The translations under genes and the position numbers were made by a program. Positions 29,627 through 40,530 of a stretch of DNA of 64,000 nt are shown in pieces. Source of the DNA: Homalodisca vitripennis (taxonomy: Eukaryota > Arthropoda > Insecta > Hemiptera > Cicadellidae); assembly GCF_021130785.1 (NCBI RefSeq), contig NW_025777411.1, positions 31,695-95,694 on the forward strand. Reading direction: 5' to 3'. The notes below the pieces were generated by a model. That model worked only from the letters and a program-made list of their open reading frames with translations. It did not search any database and was not told where the DNA came from. The first letter of the stretch is position 1; every line of letters starts with the position of its first letter.

Positions 29627-29915
29627 AACGTAAACGTGGAACGTGGAAACGTGAACACGAAACGTGAACACGGAACGTAAAACGTGAACGTGGAACGTGA
29701 AACGTGAACGTTGAACGTAAAAACGTGAACGTGGAACGTAAAAACGTGAACGTGGAACGTAAAACGTGAACGTGGAACGTAAAAACGAGAACATGAAACG
29801 TGAAACGTATACACGAACGTAAAACATGAACGTGAAACGTAAACACACGAACGTGAAACATGAACGTGAAACATGAACGTGAACGTGGAACGTGAACGTG
29901 GAACGTGAACAGATT
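29627..29915. repeat. Minisatellite of GAACGTGGAACGTGAAAC-type units
   Basis: About 290 bp of degenerate tandem units 10-20 bp long built from AACGTG and AACGTA blocks, between the DUF8207-PLA2 start and the ATPase stop. All frames across it are Arg/His/Val/Phe-rich artefacts. Confidence 0.92.
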
Positions 29916-29988
29916 TAACCGTTTTTCTGTTATTTTCATAATGTAAATAAAAAGTAAAGATAATATAAAAATAATTGTAACAAATATT

Positions 29989-30666
29989 TTATCGAGACCA
30001 CTGAGCAGCATTTATATTAGAAAATTTATTCAGATATTTACCATTTTTAGGCTTCAAAGTTAGATTAATAGTTAAAAATCCGTAGTCTTCCTTCCAAATT
30101 TTATCACATAACTCAATAAAGTGGTTAAAACTCATATCAGATCCCACATAATTGTTATAAATCTTTCTCGAATAGTGATCGTCTTGCTTAAAAATACACA
30201 ACATATTCAGGTTATTTCTTATAACTTGTCTATCAACCTTTGAAAAGCATTGAGAAAGATAGATACAAGATATGTTTTTGTGACGGGACATTACGAAATA
30301 TTCCTTAATAACGTCTTGATTTTCTAAAATACAATCATCAAAAACGATTAACGAATTGGGTTTACATTCGCTTAACGGAACTATGTCCTCAGAAGCATTA
30401 TAAAAATGTGATATTTTTTTGTTTAAGTTTTTCTCAATATTTTCAAATCTTTCTTGTAATTTTTTATAGGCGTCTTGTTCTAAAGATTTACTAAAAACAT
30501 ACAAATTGGAATAAGGAATCAACCTATTGTAGATAAAATTCAATAATAAAGTTGTTTTTCCACATCCACTTGAACCAACAATTAACAATCTGACTGGTTG
30601 ATCTTTCTTATTTTCTTCAAACGTTTGAAGTTTTATCTGATCTTTTTGCTTTAAAAATTTCTCCAT
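29989..30666 (-). CDS. Packaging ATPase (element B), intact
   Basis: 225 residues, unbroken. Walker A 'VGSSGCGKTTLL' near residue 33, Walker B 'SLIVFDDC' near 107, then 'VMSRHKNISCIYLSQCF' and the C-terminal 'FKQDDHYSRKIYNNYVG'. FtsK/HerA-like ATPase of the Polinton type that would translocate DNA into the capsid. Starts in TTTAAATGGAG. Divergent from the penton gene, whose ATG is only 40 bases away, so the two share a minimal promoter. Confidence 0.93.
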   Translation of the reverse strand: MEKFLKQKDQIKLQTFEENKKDQPVRLLIVGSSGCGKTTLLLNFIYNRLIPYSNLYVFSKSLEQDAYKKLQERFENIEKNLNKKISHFYNASEDIVPLSECKPNSLIVFDDCILENQDVIKEYFVMSRHKNISCIYLSQCFSKVDRQVIRNNLNMLCIFKQDDHYSRKIYNNYVGSDMSFNHFIELCDKIWKEDYGFLTINLTLKPKNGKYLNKFSNINAAQWSR

Positions 30667-30706
30667 TTAAATAGAAGATTTTCATCTTGAAGCAACGCTT
30701 GCGAAA
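30667..30706. promoter_or_regulatory. 40-bp divergent intergenic region, ATPase and penton
   Basis: Only 40 bases separate the two start codons. On the ATPase side it reads CTTCTATTTAAATGG; the penton start (GCGAAAATGAAG) lacks the motif. Confidence 0.5.
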
Positions 30707-31442
30707 ATGAAGCTGTTCAAGTTGACTTCAGAAAGCTCTAAATTAGTTTTAAACTTGGAACATCCTATACACTTAGAGGAAGAATCAAATTATTTTATCG
30801 GTTTTAAGCGGTTTTTATTCTGACAATTTTGTAATAAATATTAGTGAAAGTTCTCCTTATTGTATAGGATTTAGTGAGAAGAACGTAACAAAATATTATG
30901 GTTTAAACAAAGGATATTATACTTTCGATCAAATAAAAAATTCCCTTAAAAATTATCTGAAAACATTCAAACAATCAGATAAATCTTTAAACTTTGACGA
31001 AAACAAGTTTGAAATGCAAAAAAATTATCTCTCTAATAAAATTCAAATAAAATCACCAGTAAGAATAATGTTTTCAGCAATTATTGTAGATTTATTAGGG
31101 TTTGTTCAAGAAACTATTGAGCCAAATCAGGTATATTTAGGAAATAAAACGCCAAAATTTAGACCGTTCGATGTAATTGAAGTACATTGTAATCTCGTTG
31201 AACCTAGTTTTGAAAATCATACCGAACATTTACACAAAGAATCTGAAATTTTGTACACTTTTTTCCCAAATGTTGCTTATGGATCAAAAATCAGTGAAAA
31301 ACCGAATGAAATCGATTATATTCCAATTAGAAAAAATATTAAAAGAATTCAAAAAATCGTTCTGACTATTCAAGACTCTGAGGGAAATTTATTAAATAAT
31401 GAGAGTAAAACAACAATATATTTAAGATTGAAAAAGGATTAA
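30707..31442 (+). CDS. Penton-like minor capsid protein (element B)
   Basis: About 240 residues from the ATG at 30,707. The C-terminal part carries 'LYTFFPNVAYGSKI', 'DYIPIRKNI' and 'IQDSEGNLLN', matching the element D penton ('FYPLVGPGFKI', 'NYLPIYRQN', 'LEDQNGDLVN'). The N-terminal half contains 'KNVTKYYGLNKGYYTFDQI', typical of this family. One frame break near 30,808 in a TTTT run. Expected single-jelly-roll pentameric vertex protein. Plus strand, opposite to most element B genes. Confidence 0.78.
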
Positions 31443-31504
31443 AATGGACCCCAAAATATAAAAAAAGCTTCGAAAACATACATTCTGAAGGTAGGGGTGA
31501 TTCG

Positions 31505-31562
31505 CCCCCGCCTTCAAACTTTCAAAAAAAACACTGTTTTCGTTAATGAATCTGGCCTTTAT
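31505..31562 (+). pseudogene. Partial Bro-N duplicate
   Basis: About 55 bases (TTCAAACTTTC..., AACACTGTTTTCGTTAATGA, CTTTATTCT) repeat the sequence at 31,828-31,885 inside the BRO gene, ending abruptly on both sides. A scar of a second BRO copy or of local duplication. Confidence 0.7.
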
Positions 31563-31604
31563 TCTCAAAATAAAAATTACTAGTTAAATTTCTTTTCTAT
31601 CTAA

Positions 31605-32373
31605 ATGGAGTCAGTTGTAGACCTACTCAATAATCAACTAAAATTCAATAACAAACATATCTTTACGATTGTTGACGAAAACAATGTGATCTGGTTTAAG
31701 GCTAAAGACGTAGCAAAAATTCTAGAATATGAAAAATACTATGCAAACGATCAGAATAAACGTTGACGAAGATGATAAAAACTTCTATTTTAATCTAAAT
31801 ATAAGGGGGGCTATAAATAGCTTACCTTCAAACTTCCAAAATAACACTGTTTTCGTCAATGAATCTGGACTTTATTCTTTAATTTTGAGATCGCATAAAC
31901 CAGAAGCGAAATTGTTTAAAAATTGGGTTACGAAAGAAGTATTACCTTCCATTAGAAAATATGGTGAGTACAAACTCAAAAACGAAAATAAGCAGTTAAA
32001 AGATGAAATAAAACAGTTACAAATTAAAGATGAAATGAAATCATTGAAAATAGAGAATCAAGAATTGCGAATGGAATTAATGAAGAGAGATATGGTATGT
32101 AAAGATTTTGATAAGAAAAAACACCATGTTTTTGTGTTAATTAAGAAGAATCACATGTGGGAATATCCTTATTACGTTATCAGAGCTCAAAAGAGAGAAA
32201 TACCGAAAAGATTAAAACATCTAAAAATAAATTATCCTGAATTAGAGATTTTGTTCATTGATGACGAACCAAATTCTATCAATCTGTATAACCAAATGAA
32301 AGAATCTTTGAATATTTTATACAACGGAAATCATTTTACTACAAAATATGGCAGAATCTCGACTGATTTATAG
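31605..32373 (+). CDS. bro: BRO-family DNA-binding protein (element B)
   Basis: ATG at 31,605 in TCTAAATGGAG. N-terminal Bro-N domain: 'IWFKAKDVAKILEYE', 'VFVNESGLYSLILRSHKP' and 'FKNWVTKEVLPSIRKYGEY'. A charged coiled coil follows, then a C-terminal domain ('DKKKHHVFVLIKKN') like that of baculovirus and poxvirus BRO proteins. One frame break in a 5-A run near 31,735. BRO proteins bind DNA and are repeated in insect large DNA viruses; exact role unsettled. Suggests exchange with such viruses. Confidence 0.85.
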
Positions 32374-32399
32374 AATATCTAAATTACACGATGAAAATG

Positions 32400-32771
32400 T
32401 TAAACATTCGAATTATGATAGTTTGTTTGTAAATGTCTTTTAAGACTATAGAAATGTTGAATTTCTCTTCCGCATACGCAAAGAACTGGTCTAGCAAAGA
32501 TTTGTTTAGCACAATCTTTACAATATGCTTGTTTGTTGTCTTTACTATAATGGAGATTATAAAATTCTGAAATATTCTTAACCTTTTTACACCGTGTGCA
32601 CTCTTTCTCTTCTAAAGTTAATTTTTCCATTTTATCATATAATTCTTTTCTATATTTCTTATTACAATCCTTACAATAATAGCATAATCCATCTTTTCTA
32701 GTCTTATCTTGAAAAAACTTCGACAAATCTTTAAATTCTTGACACTTTATACATTTCTTTTGGGCCTCCAT
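32400..32771 (-). CDS. Zinc-finger protein with two treble-clef-like modules (element B)
   Basis: 123 residues, intact, starting in TATAAATGGAGG. Two repeats of the form 'KKCIKCQEFKDLSKFF...CKDCNK' and 'KECTRCKKVKNISEFY...CKDCAK' (each CxxC plus CxxC) are followed by a C2H2-like 'CVCGREIQHFYSLKRHLQTNYH'. Such modules occur in phage and large-virus proteins near endonuclease VII-like folds. No catalytic residues can be assigned; a nucleic-acid-binding role next to PolB is likely. Confidence 0.7.
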   Translation of the reverse strand: MEAQKKCIKCQEFKDLSKFFQDKTRKDGLCYYCKDCNKKYRKELYDKMEKLTLEEKECTRCKKVKNISEFYNLHYSKDNKQAYCKDCAKQIFARPVLCVCGREIQHFYSLKRHLQTNYHNSNV

Positions 32772-32836
32772 TTATATAGAAAAAATTACAGCTTTGACTT
32801 TTTCAATTCATATTCGTAAAAACTTCCGGTTATTTC

Positions 32837-35800
32837 TCAATTTTCAAAGTTTCCAAGTTTATTTAATTCGTCTAATATATCAGATTTTGCTTCGCCTTTA
32901 TAGCCATACGGTACTGTATCGATCTTATTTTCTAGGACATTTCTCTTATCATCTTTAGCGTTCAGTGCCAGCTTGTTTATGGTGATGGTATACAAATCAT
33001 GTTTATAGCTTTTGATTACTGTCATCTCCCTAAATTCTTCTTTATCTTCGAACAAACATTTCTTCAAGTTTTCGATATTTATTGTTTTATTTACAACGCT
33101 TCTCTTAATTCCTTTACATCTTACTGGATTTTTGTCTAGATATTTGTACGAGTACATCTTTGATCTCAATCCACAAAATTCTTCTAATATCTCGCCGTTC
33201 AATTCGTCTTTGAATTTCCCTATTACCTTCTTATTTTTAGTAGTGAAACATTCATGATCTTTTGGATAATCACTTGTATCAAAGTCATCTATATTTTCTT
33301 TAATAATTTTAAAAGGATCACGTTTCAATTCTAGAAAATAACTGTCTGTATCCATGTAACACAGATTCAAATCTGGATCAAACTTCTTTAATTTGTTGTA
33401 ATAAAACTCGTACATTAGCAATTTTGAGAGGTCGAGAACTGAAAATCCTATGTAAATCGGTTTGTTAAATTTAACCTTTTGTTTGTACATGTGACTCGCT
33501 ATACAGTTGTCGTCAAAGATAGTGAAGCATTTGAAATTTGTCTTCTTGGCATGTTTCATTGAAAAATTCTTCATTACCGAGTTTGATATCACATCTATTT
33601 CGCACATTTTCCATACTTTTTCCAAAAAACAGAGTTGTTCATTAACTTGTAAAAGTCCTTCTCAAAATCACTTGTAGCTTTGGTCCTCATATTAGTATTA
33701 AAATCAATGTACTCTTTCATAAAAGGCTTCTGATCGAATGCAATAAACTCTATTCACATGTTTCAAAATCATACCTTGTTCCAAATAGAACTTCAAATTT
33801 CTCGAATGAACAACGTATTCAGTTTTATCCAGTAGAGTTGTGCAAAGTTTGTTTTTAAAATGTTCTGGAGCAAGAGGTAAATCCTTGTGATGTTCGTGTA
33901 AATTCGTTGGATATCCAAGATCAACTTCGAGAATATAGCCATAATCTTCGTCGCCAGTGAGTTCCAAAATTGTTTTCTTTCCATTCTTCAGTTGTGTAAG
34001 TTTTTGGATCCATCCACTTGATATCACTAAACGGCAGTTTTTGCATTAGGCCATACCCATAAAGGTTATTAGCATCAACGTATAACAAATAGTTTTCGGG
34101 CTTTGTCTTATCGAAATCTTTCAAATATTTGTTATTTGCTTTCACATATCGTTTAATACACTGAGAAATGCCCCCGCGAATGCCTTTTTCAATCATCAAA
34201 TACATATTATAATCGTTAATTAGCTGAAGCTCAATTTTCGTTAATTTTAACATTGCGTCCCATGCGAGACTGGGAGCTGTTAGATAGTGTGCCGGATCGA
34301 GTTTATAACAATTAAGGCAAATGTTTCTGAAATTTTCGAATATATCAGCAAGCAATAAAACATCTTGGATATTGTACAAATCAGAGTAATTTCCAAGATT
34401 TTTCTCTTTTAATTTGTTCCAAACATTTAAGTAGTGTTGATAATCTTTCTCAGATATGCTCTCGTCTGTCAAAAGGGAATAGAAAATCTTGAATTCTCAA
34501 TTCTTCTGTGTAATCAAGTTTTTCAATACTGTCGATAAATTCATAGGGAAATATTCCTTTTCCAGATAGAATTTTAAAAATCTCGTCGTCGTCATTTGGC
34601 TGTCTTTCTATTATCTCATTCAATATTCTTCCATCTTGTATAAAATGATTTGTATGTTTTGAAGTCTTCTCTCTTTAGATTTTTAGCTAACTTTTCTATA
34701 GACGAGGCCATGAATCTGAACGTGTCTACAAACGAAAACTTGATGAATTTTCTTGGCTTATCACCTTCGAATTCATAGCCATATCCAGAATTTACAGAAT
34801 AATTTATATATTTTTTCATCGGTGTTTTGCAATCAAATCAACATTTCCATATTGTTTAGCCAATTCTTTTATGTACAAATGAGTATCGTAATTTGACATA
34901 TTGTGGCAGAAAACGGGAATATTCTGAGGAAATTTCAAATTTAGATTGCAACATGCATGAGCTGCGCCTCGAAACTTGCCGGTTAAATGACAATGATCTC
35001 TCACTTTATTATAACTCTTATCTTTCCAACTATCAGGAGTAAAACCATACTGAATTGACCCAACATCATAAGCAGACCATTCACAGATATGACAAACGTT
35101 TGAATTTTGATACGAAATTTCTTCTTCTTCTGTCAATTTCATAGGTTTCATGTTCTTAGAATTATATTTTTTCGCTATGTATTTCGATAATTTATTGAGT
35201 TCTTCAAAACAATTTTGTCGGGACGTTTTTCAAATCTTCTTCATTTTTTGGCACGATAACATATCGGCTTGTACATACGATTGGTCACATTTGACACTAA
35301 ATATAGAGTAAAACCATAAGGAATGTGCTTCTGAATCTTGGTTGTAGTCGATCTTTGTGGATTGTTCTTGCATGTCGGAATTTTTTCTAATATGCTCTCA
35401 AAGTCCATATAAATTACGTACGGATGGTTAAATTTCTTTTGATAATTAGTAAATTTAGTTGTTTGACCTGGAAATGGCATAATTGGCTTACAAACTTCAT
35501 GTTGCTTGCAAATTTTCTAAATGATCTGCTAAATCTCCAGATTTGTAGAAATGGCTTAAACATCTTCTACATAGCAATTTTTTATGTTCGTGTTTAGATA
35601 ACTGAGAACTTACTAATCTATTTAAATCAGTTATCAAAACAAAATGGGATTTGTCTTCTTGTTTTACATACAGTAGATCAATATTTAATTCTGCATCATA
35701 TTTTTCAGAAATTTGTAACGGAACAACCTTAATACTTTCATCAAAACTGTAGACATTGATAGACATTTTTGGATATTTGTACTTGGAATTGTAACTTCGT

Positions 35801-36789
35801 TTTCTCAAATAATTGTATATCTTTTAAGGACATTGGATACTCGAAACCTGAAAATATCTCGTCATTTACAAATTTTTCATATTGTTTTGATCTTTCGCAG
35901 TCTCTTTCGGTTTTTCAATAGCACATCGGATAGAATAAATAAAGCAATAATCATCTTTATTTTTGATATTTATACAAGCTTTTTTATCTTTGATTTTCTT
36001 TGGCAAATCGATATATGATCCTGCGTTCATCATTTCGTGTTTGTTAAGGCTCAAAACTAGTTGTTTGCAGCTTTTAAATGTCCATCCAGAACCCTTATTT
36101 GGATGATTTGTCTGTTCTCGATGTGTTAATTTATTAAAAATTTGCGTAGTAATAAAGTCGTTTACGTCAAATATTTCGTCTGATTTTATAGTAAAGTACA
36201 TTGGACACGTTTGTGTTTCACCGTTCACTAAAGTTCTTTCATATTCACATTCCAACGAGAGATAACCCTTCATATTTTTAACATTCTCTTGAAATTTTTC
36301 TATTAAACTTTTAATTTCTGGCCTCATAATTGATAGATATTTGTAAATTGACATGGAATTGTCGTTCAAGTTTGTTAAAATGTATTGCTTGAAAAGACCG
36401 TGTATTGAGGATAAAACTTCTACATCTATGATATTTTCAGGTTTTTCGTTAAGAGTTTTATCAATTTCTTCGATCATTTCAGACTTAGTTTTATCGTTTG
36501 TTTCTATGGACAATTTTTCAGCGATTGATTGAATTTTTTCATCATTAAATAGATTGAGATCTTTTTTATCTTCCTTAAAGCTTTTCTTTAATTCACGCAA
36601 TTTTTCTATATTGTACATCTTTTCGTGACCATCGATTTGATTCTCTTTAGCCCAAGTCCTCAAATAATTTAGTTCTTTTTCATAAATATCTTTGTTCTTC
36701 AAATGATTTTTCGAATTGTAATGACGAGTATAGTGATGTTCAAAAATGTCTTTTTTGCAGTATGGGCACTCTATCTTTTTCCGCTCCAT
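32837..36789 (-). CDS. Protein-primed DNA polymerase B (element B), run-length frame breaks
   Basis: About 1,250 residues from the ATG at 36,789 (MERKKIECPYC). An N-terminal C2H2-like finger ('CPYCKKDIFEHHYTRHY') is followed by the Polinton N-terminal domain ('GSGWTFKSCKQLVLSL'), exonuclease 'YMDFESIL', the HNH-like 'RDHCHLTGKFRGAAH', 'YSDLYNIQDVLLLADI', motif A 'DANNLYGYGL', motif B near 33,640, motif C 'YMDTDSYF' and a C-terminal tail. The frame is lost about ten times, each time in an A or T run, while the coding sense on both sides is continuous. Either uniformly misread runs or young decay. Confidence 0.88.
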
Positions 36790-36924
36790 ATTTAAAGAGC
36801 AAAAATTTGTAAACTAAAATTTTGAGAAGTGGTGATTTTTGTGACAACTTGACACAAATCAGCACAATTTCTGGTCAAATGTTTTCAGATTGTTCTATTT
36901 ATTATAGAAAAATCTTTTAACTAA
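36790..36924. other. Right-arm spacer of element B
   Basis: 135 bases between the PolB start and the right terminal repeat, AT-rich, no feature other than the TTTAAAT start motif directly before the PolB ATG. Confidence 0.5.
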
Positions 36925-37374
36925 GTTCTCCTGTGTGCCGCGCAGTGCTACCAACATTTCTCGCTCAACGGTAATGCCAACATATTCTAAATTCAACATT
37001 CGAGTATTATAAATTCCACAATTTATGTTGTCATACTGTCATGAAAAATTGCTTGAATACAGTTTACCATAGTTTATTTAAGTAAATTGTATTGTGAATT
37101 GTTTTTACATATTTATGGTGTATTGAACAGTATTTGTATTGATTTTTGGGCTGTCCCAAAAGTGGTCCAGAACCGCCATACTGTTTGATTTTACAGATTC
37201 GTTTATTGTCCTTTAAACAGTATTTTCCCTTGATTTTCTGTCTGTCCCAAAAGTGCGCTAGGAACCCCTTACTGTTTGATTTTACAGATTCGTTTATTGT
37301 CCTTTAAACAGTATTTTCCCTTGATTTTCTGTCTGTCCCAAAAGTGGTCTAGAATCGGCATATTCATATCTACT
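36925..37374 (-). repeat. Element B right terminal inverted repeat
   Basis: Inverted counterpart of 21,542-21,992, ending CATATTCATATCTACT directly before the GAGGAG target duplication. Confidence 0.93.
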
Positions 37375-37380
37375 GAGGAG
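37375..37380. repeat. Target-site duplication GAGGAG, right copy
   Basis: Matches 21,536-21,541. The PolB D reading resumes immediately after. Confidence 0.95.
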
Positions 37381-40300
37381 TCTAATTACGAAGGCAAATC
37401 TAGCGGATGGACTTTATTGCACGTAGACGGTATCTTGTTGCGATTTTAGCAGGTACAGGCCACTAGGCGGTAGCTCTTTTCTTCCTTTACCCAACAAAGT
37501 TGCTAAAAAGAAATCTGTTATAAATCCAAAAAATTTTCAATGACAACAATTGTTTTCAATGGGCGATTCTTGCACGTTACGTAAATGGGAAGAAAAAAAA
37601 TATTGTTGATACAAAATATTTCAGAGAAATGCATAGGTTTAATTTTGATATCGATTTCCCTACACCACTAAAACAAATTAAGAAGTTTGAAAAACTAAAT
37701 CCAGGCGTAACTGTTAATGTTTATGGTTTAGATACTAATCATAGTGTGTATCCACTAAGAATTACAGACACTGAGGGAGTTAATCATTTTGATTTACTGT
37801 ATTTGTCTAATAACAGCATTCATCACTATTGCTACATCAGAGATTTTTCTAGACTAGTACGAAGTCAGGTAACAACATTTGGTAAAAAAGCTGTATTTTG
37901 TAAAAGATGCTTTGCTCACTACAATGGTTTAAAAAAAAATGAACAGTTGAAAATTCATGAGAAAAATTGTAAACGAAATCAACCTGCTAAAGTAATTCTT
38001 CCAGTTAAAGAAGAATGTAATGATTTACCACCTGTTCTAAAATTTTCAAATTTCCATCATAAGTTTAAAGTTCCTATTGTATTGTACTGTGATTTTGAAT
38101 GTGTTTTGAAAAAGGTTGTTGTTAGACAAAGCCAGTATACAGTGATAAATGAAATACATGAACCTATGTCATTCTGTGTGTATTTAGTACATGATAATAG
38201 TTTACCAGAACACATTGTGTCACAACTACCTGCCGAGCCTTATTTGTATAGAGGACAAGATGCCGCAAAACATTTCATAGACTATTTAATTACTTTGACA
38301 AATAAAATTAGTAACTTATTAGATATATACATACCAATGAGAACGTTAACTAATGAGGAACAAGAGAGATTTAACTCAGCTACTCATTGCGAATCGTGCA
38401 ACCTGGAATTTACTTTGCTTCAACAGCCTGTTAGAGATCATTGTCACTTGTCAGGTAGTTTTAGATCAGTATTATGTAATAAATGTAATTTAAAACGTGT
38501 AACCCAGAGATTTCTTCCAGTAGTAATTCATGGCGGTTCCAATTACGATAGTCATTTTATTATAAAACAGTTAGATTGTGATCAAGAAAAGATTGAAGTA
38601 ATACCTAATAGTAATGAAAAATATATATCTTTCACAAAATCTACAATAAATGGTATTAAACTTAGGTTTATTGATAGTTACAGATTTTTAAATGCAAGCC
38701 TGAATGAATTAGTGAATAACTTGCCACACGATGGATTTGTACATACAAAGAAATCATTTTTGGAAGATGACTTACCTCTAGTTACACGAAAGGGAATTTA
38801 TCCATATCAGTTCACTGATTGTTGGGAAAAGTTAGAGTACTCTCGTTTACCAGACAAACAAGACTTTTATAATGATATAAATGGAAGCCATATAACTGAT
38901 GAGGACTATGCTCATGCTCAGCAGGTATGGCAAAAATTTAATTGTAAAACGTTAGGTGAATATAGCGATTTATATTTACGTTGTGATGTACTTTTACTAG
39001 CAGATGTTTTTGAAAATTTTAGAAAGATTTGTATTGAAAATTATGAATTGGACCCTGCACACTATTTAACAGTTCCTTCTTTAACATTTGATGCAATGCT
39101 TATGTTTACTGGTGTGGAATTAGAGTGTTGTTAACTGATTACGACAAATACCTATTCATTGAAAAAGGAATCCGAGGTGGAATAGCTTCGTGCGTGAAGA
39201 GACACGCCACAGCAAATAATCCTAAGATTGGCTCCTCTTACGATTCCACAAAAGAAACTTCGTACCTCACCTATATAGATACTAACAATCTATATGGATG
39301 GGCTATGTGTGTCAACCTATGCCTAAAGATACTTTTTTGTGGCTAAGTGCTAGTGAAATTTCAAATTTTAATGTATTATCGATTCCTGATAACAGTCCTG
39401 TTGGATATATCGTAGAGGCAGATGTGGCTTACCCACAATTCTTACATGATAACCACAACGATTTTCCTTTTCTACCTGAGAAAAAATGTGTAAAAAATTC
39501 TAAATCTGAAAAACTGTTAACTACGTTAGAACATAAAACTGAGTATGTATGTCATTTTGTTAATTTAAAACAGGCTATTCAACACGGACTTGTATTGAAA
39601 AAGGTTCATAGAGTCTTAAGTTTCAATCAAGATACATGGTTAAAGCCTTACATTGTATTTAACACGCAGAAACGTAAAGAAGCTAAAAACAATTTTGAGA
39701 AAGACTTTTACAAACTTCTTAACAATTCCATGTTTGGGAAATCAATCGAAAATGTAAGGAAAAAGACCTAACATTGAATTAGTAAATAACGAAAAAAGAT
39801 TAAACAAACTCATTTCAAAAACCTAATTTTCTAAATAGAATTGTTTATAAGGAAAATTTATGTGCTGTAGAGCTATCTAGAACAAGCGTGTTTTTTTTTA
39901 ATAAACCAATTTATATTGGTTTTACAGTATTAGAGTTAAGCAAGTTTCACATGTACAGATTTATGTGCTGTAAGAGCTATCTAGAACAAGCGTGTTTTTT
40001 AAATAAACCAATTTATATTGGTTTTACAGTATTAGAGTTAAGCAAGGTTCACATGTACAGATTTATGTGCTGTAGAGCTATCTAGAACAAGCGTTGTTTT
40101 TTAATAAACCAATTTATATTGGTTTTACAGTATTAGAGTTAAGCAAGTTTCACATGTACAGATTTATGTGCTGTAGAGCTATCTAGAACAAGCGTGTTTT
40201 TTTTTAATAAACCAATTTATATTGGTTTTACAGTATTAGAGTTAAGCAAGTTTCACATGTACAAATTTTACTACAATGTTCTTAAAGAGTACTACAACGA

Positions 40301-40530
40301 AAAGCAAATAAATTTATTATACATAGATACTGATTCATTTTTCCTAGAAATATTTACTGATGATGTCTATTCCGATTTCAATGATCCTAAACTTAAACAG
40401 TACTTTGATATGTCTGATTATCCTCAGAATCATAAGTGTTATTCACTAGACAATAAGAAGAAACTTGGTTGTTTTAAAGATGAGATATGTAGCGTTGTTG
40501 TAAACAGATTTTATTGGATTGAGACCTAAA
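37381..40530 (+). pseudogene. DNA polymerase B of element D, truncated
   Basis: Continues from 21,541. Blocks: 'SGWTLLHVDG', 'FPTPLKQIKKFEKLNPGV', exonuclease 'YCDFECVL', 'RDHCHLSGSFRSVLC', 'YSDLYLRCDVLLLADVF', motif A 'DTNNLYGWAM', motif B 'NNSMFGKSIEN', then a four-fold tandem repeat (39,857-40,265), motif C 'YIDTDSFF' and 'GCFKDEI', ending near 'GLRPK' where the retrotransposon begins. The longest unbroken part is 37,629-39,134. Breaks near 37,450, 37,545, 39,125, 39,305 and 39,765. The last ~120 residues are missing; a possible last few codons lie near 43,060. Confidence 0.9.
39857..40265. repeat. Four tandem copies of a ~102-bp segment of PolB D
   Basis: Units start with TTTATGTGCTGTA at 39,857, 39,960, 40,062 and 40,163. 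Each covers the PolB stretch containing 'FFNKPIYIGFTVLELSK'. Unit lengths of 103, 102 and 101 differ mainly in a T run. Confidence 0.93.

Larger units (their letters stand above)
21542..37374. mobile_element. Element B: complete 15.8-kb Polinton with nested LINE
   Basis: Bounded by 450-bp inverted repeats starting AG and ending CT, flanked by GAGGAG on both sides. It carries MCP, a repeat protein, a zinc-ribbon protein, fibre, protease, a pX-like core protein, a DUF8207-PLA2 fusion, ATPase, penton, BRO, a zinc-finger protein and PolB. All are on the minus strand except penton and BRO. No integrase gene is visible; a 5'-truncated LINE occupies the left 2.4 kb. Its proteins differ strongly from A and D, so it is a different Polinton lineage. 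Confidence 0.93.

Noticed and set aside
29595..30011. Three overlapping Arg/His/Phe-rich minus-strand frames.
   Set aside because: They are translations of the AACGTG minisatellite and have no independent support.
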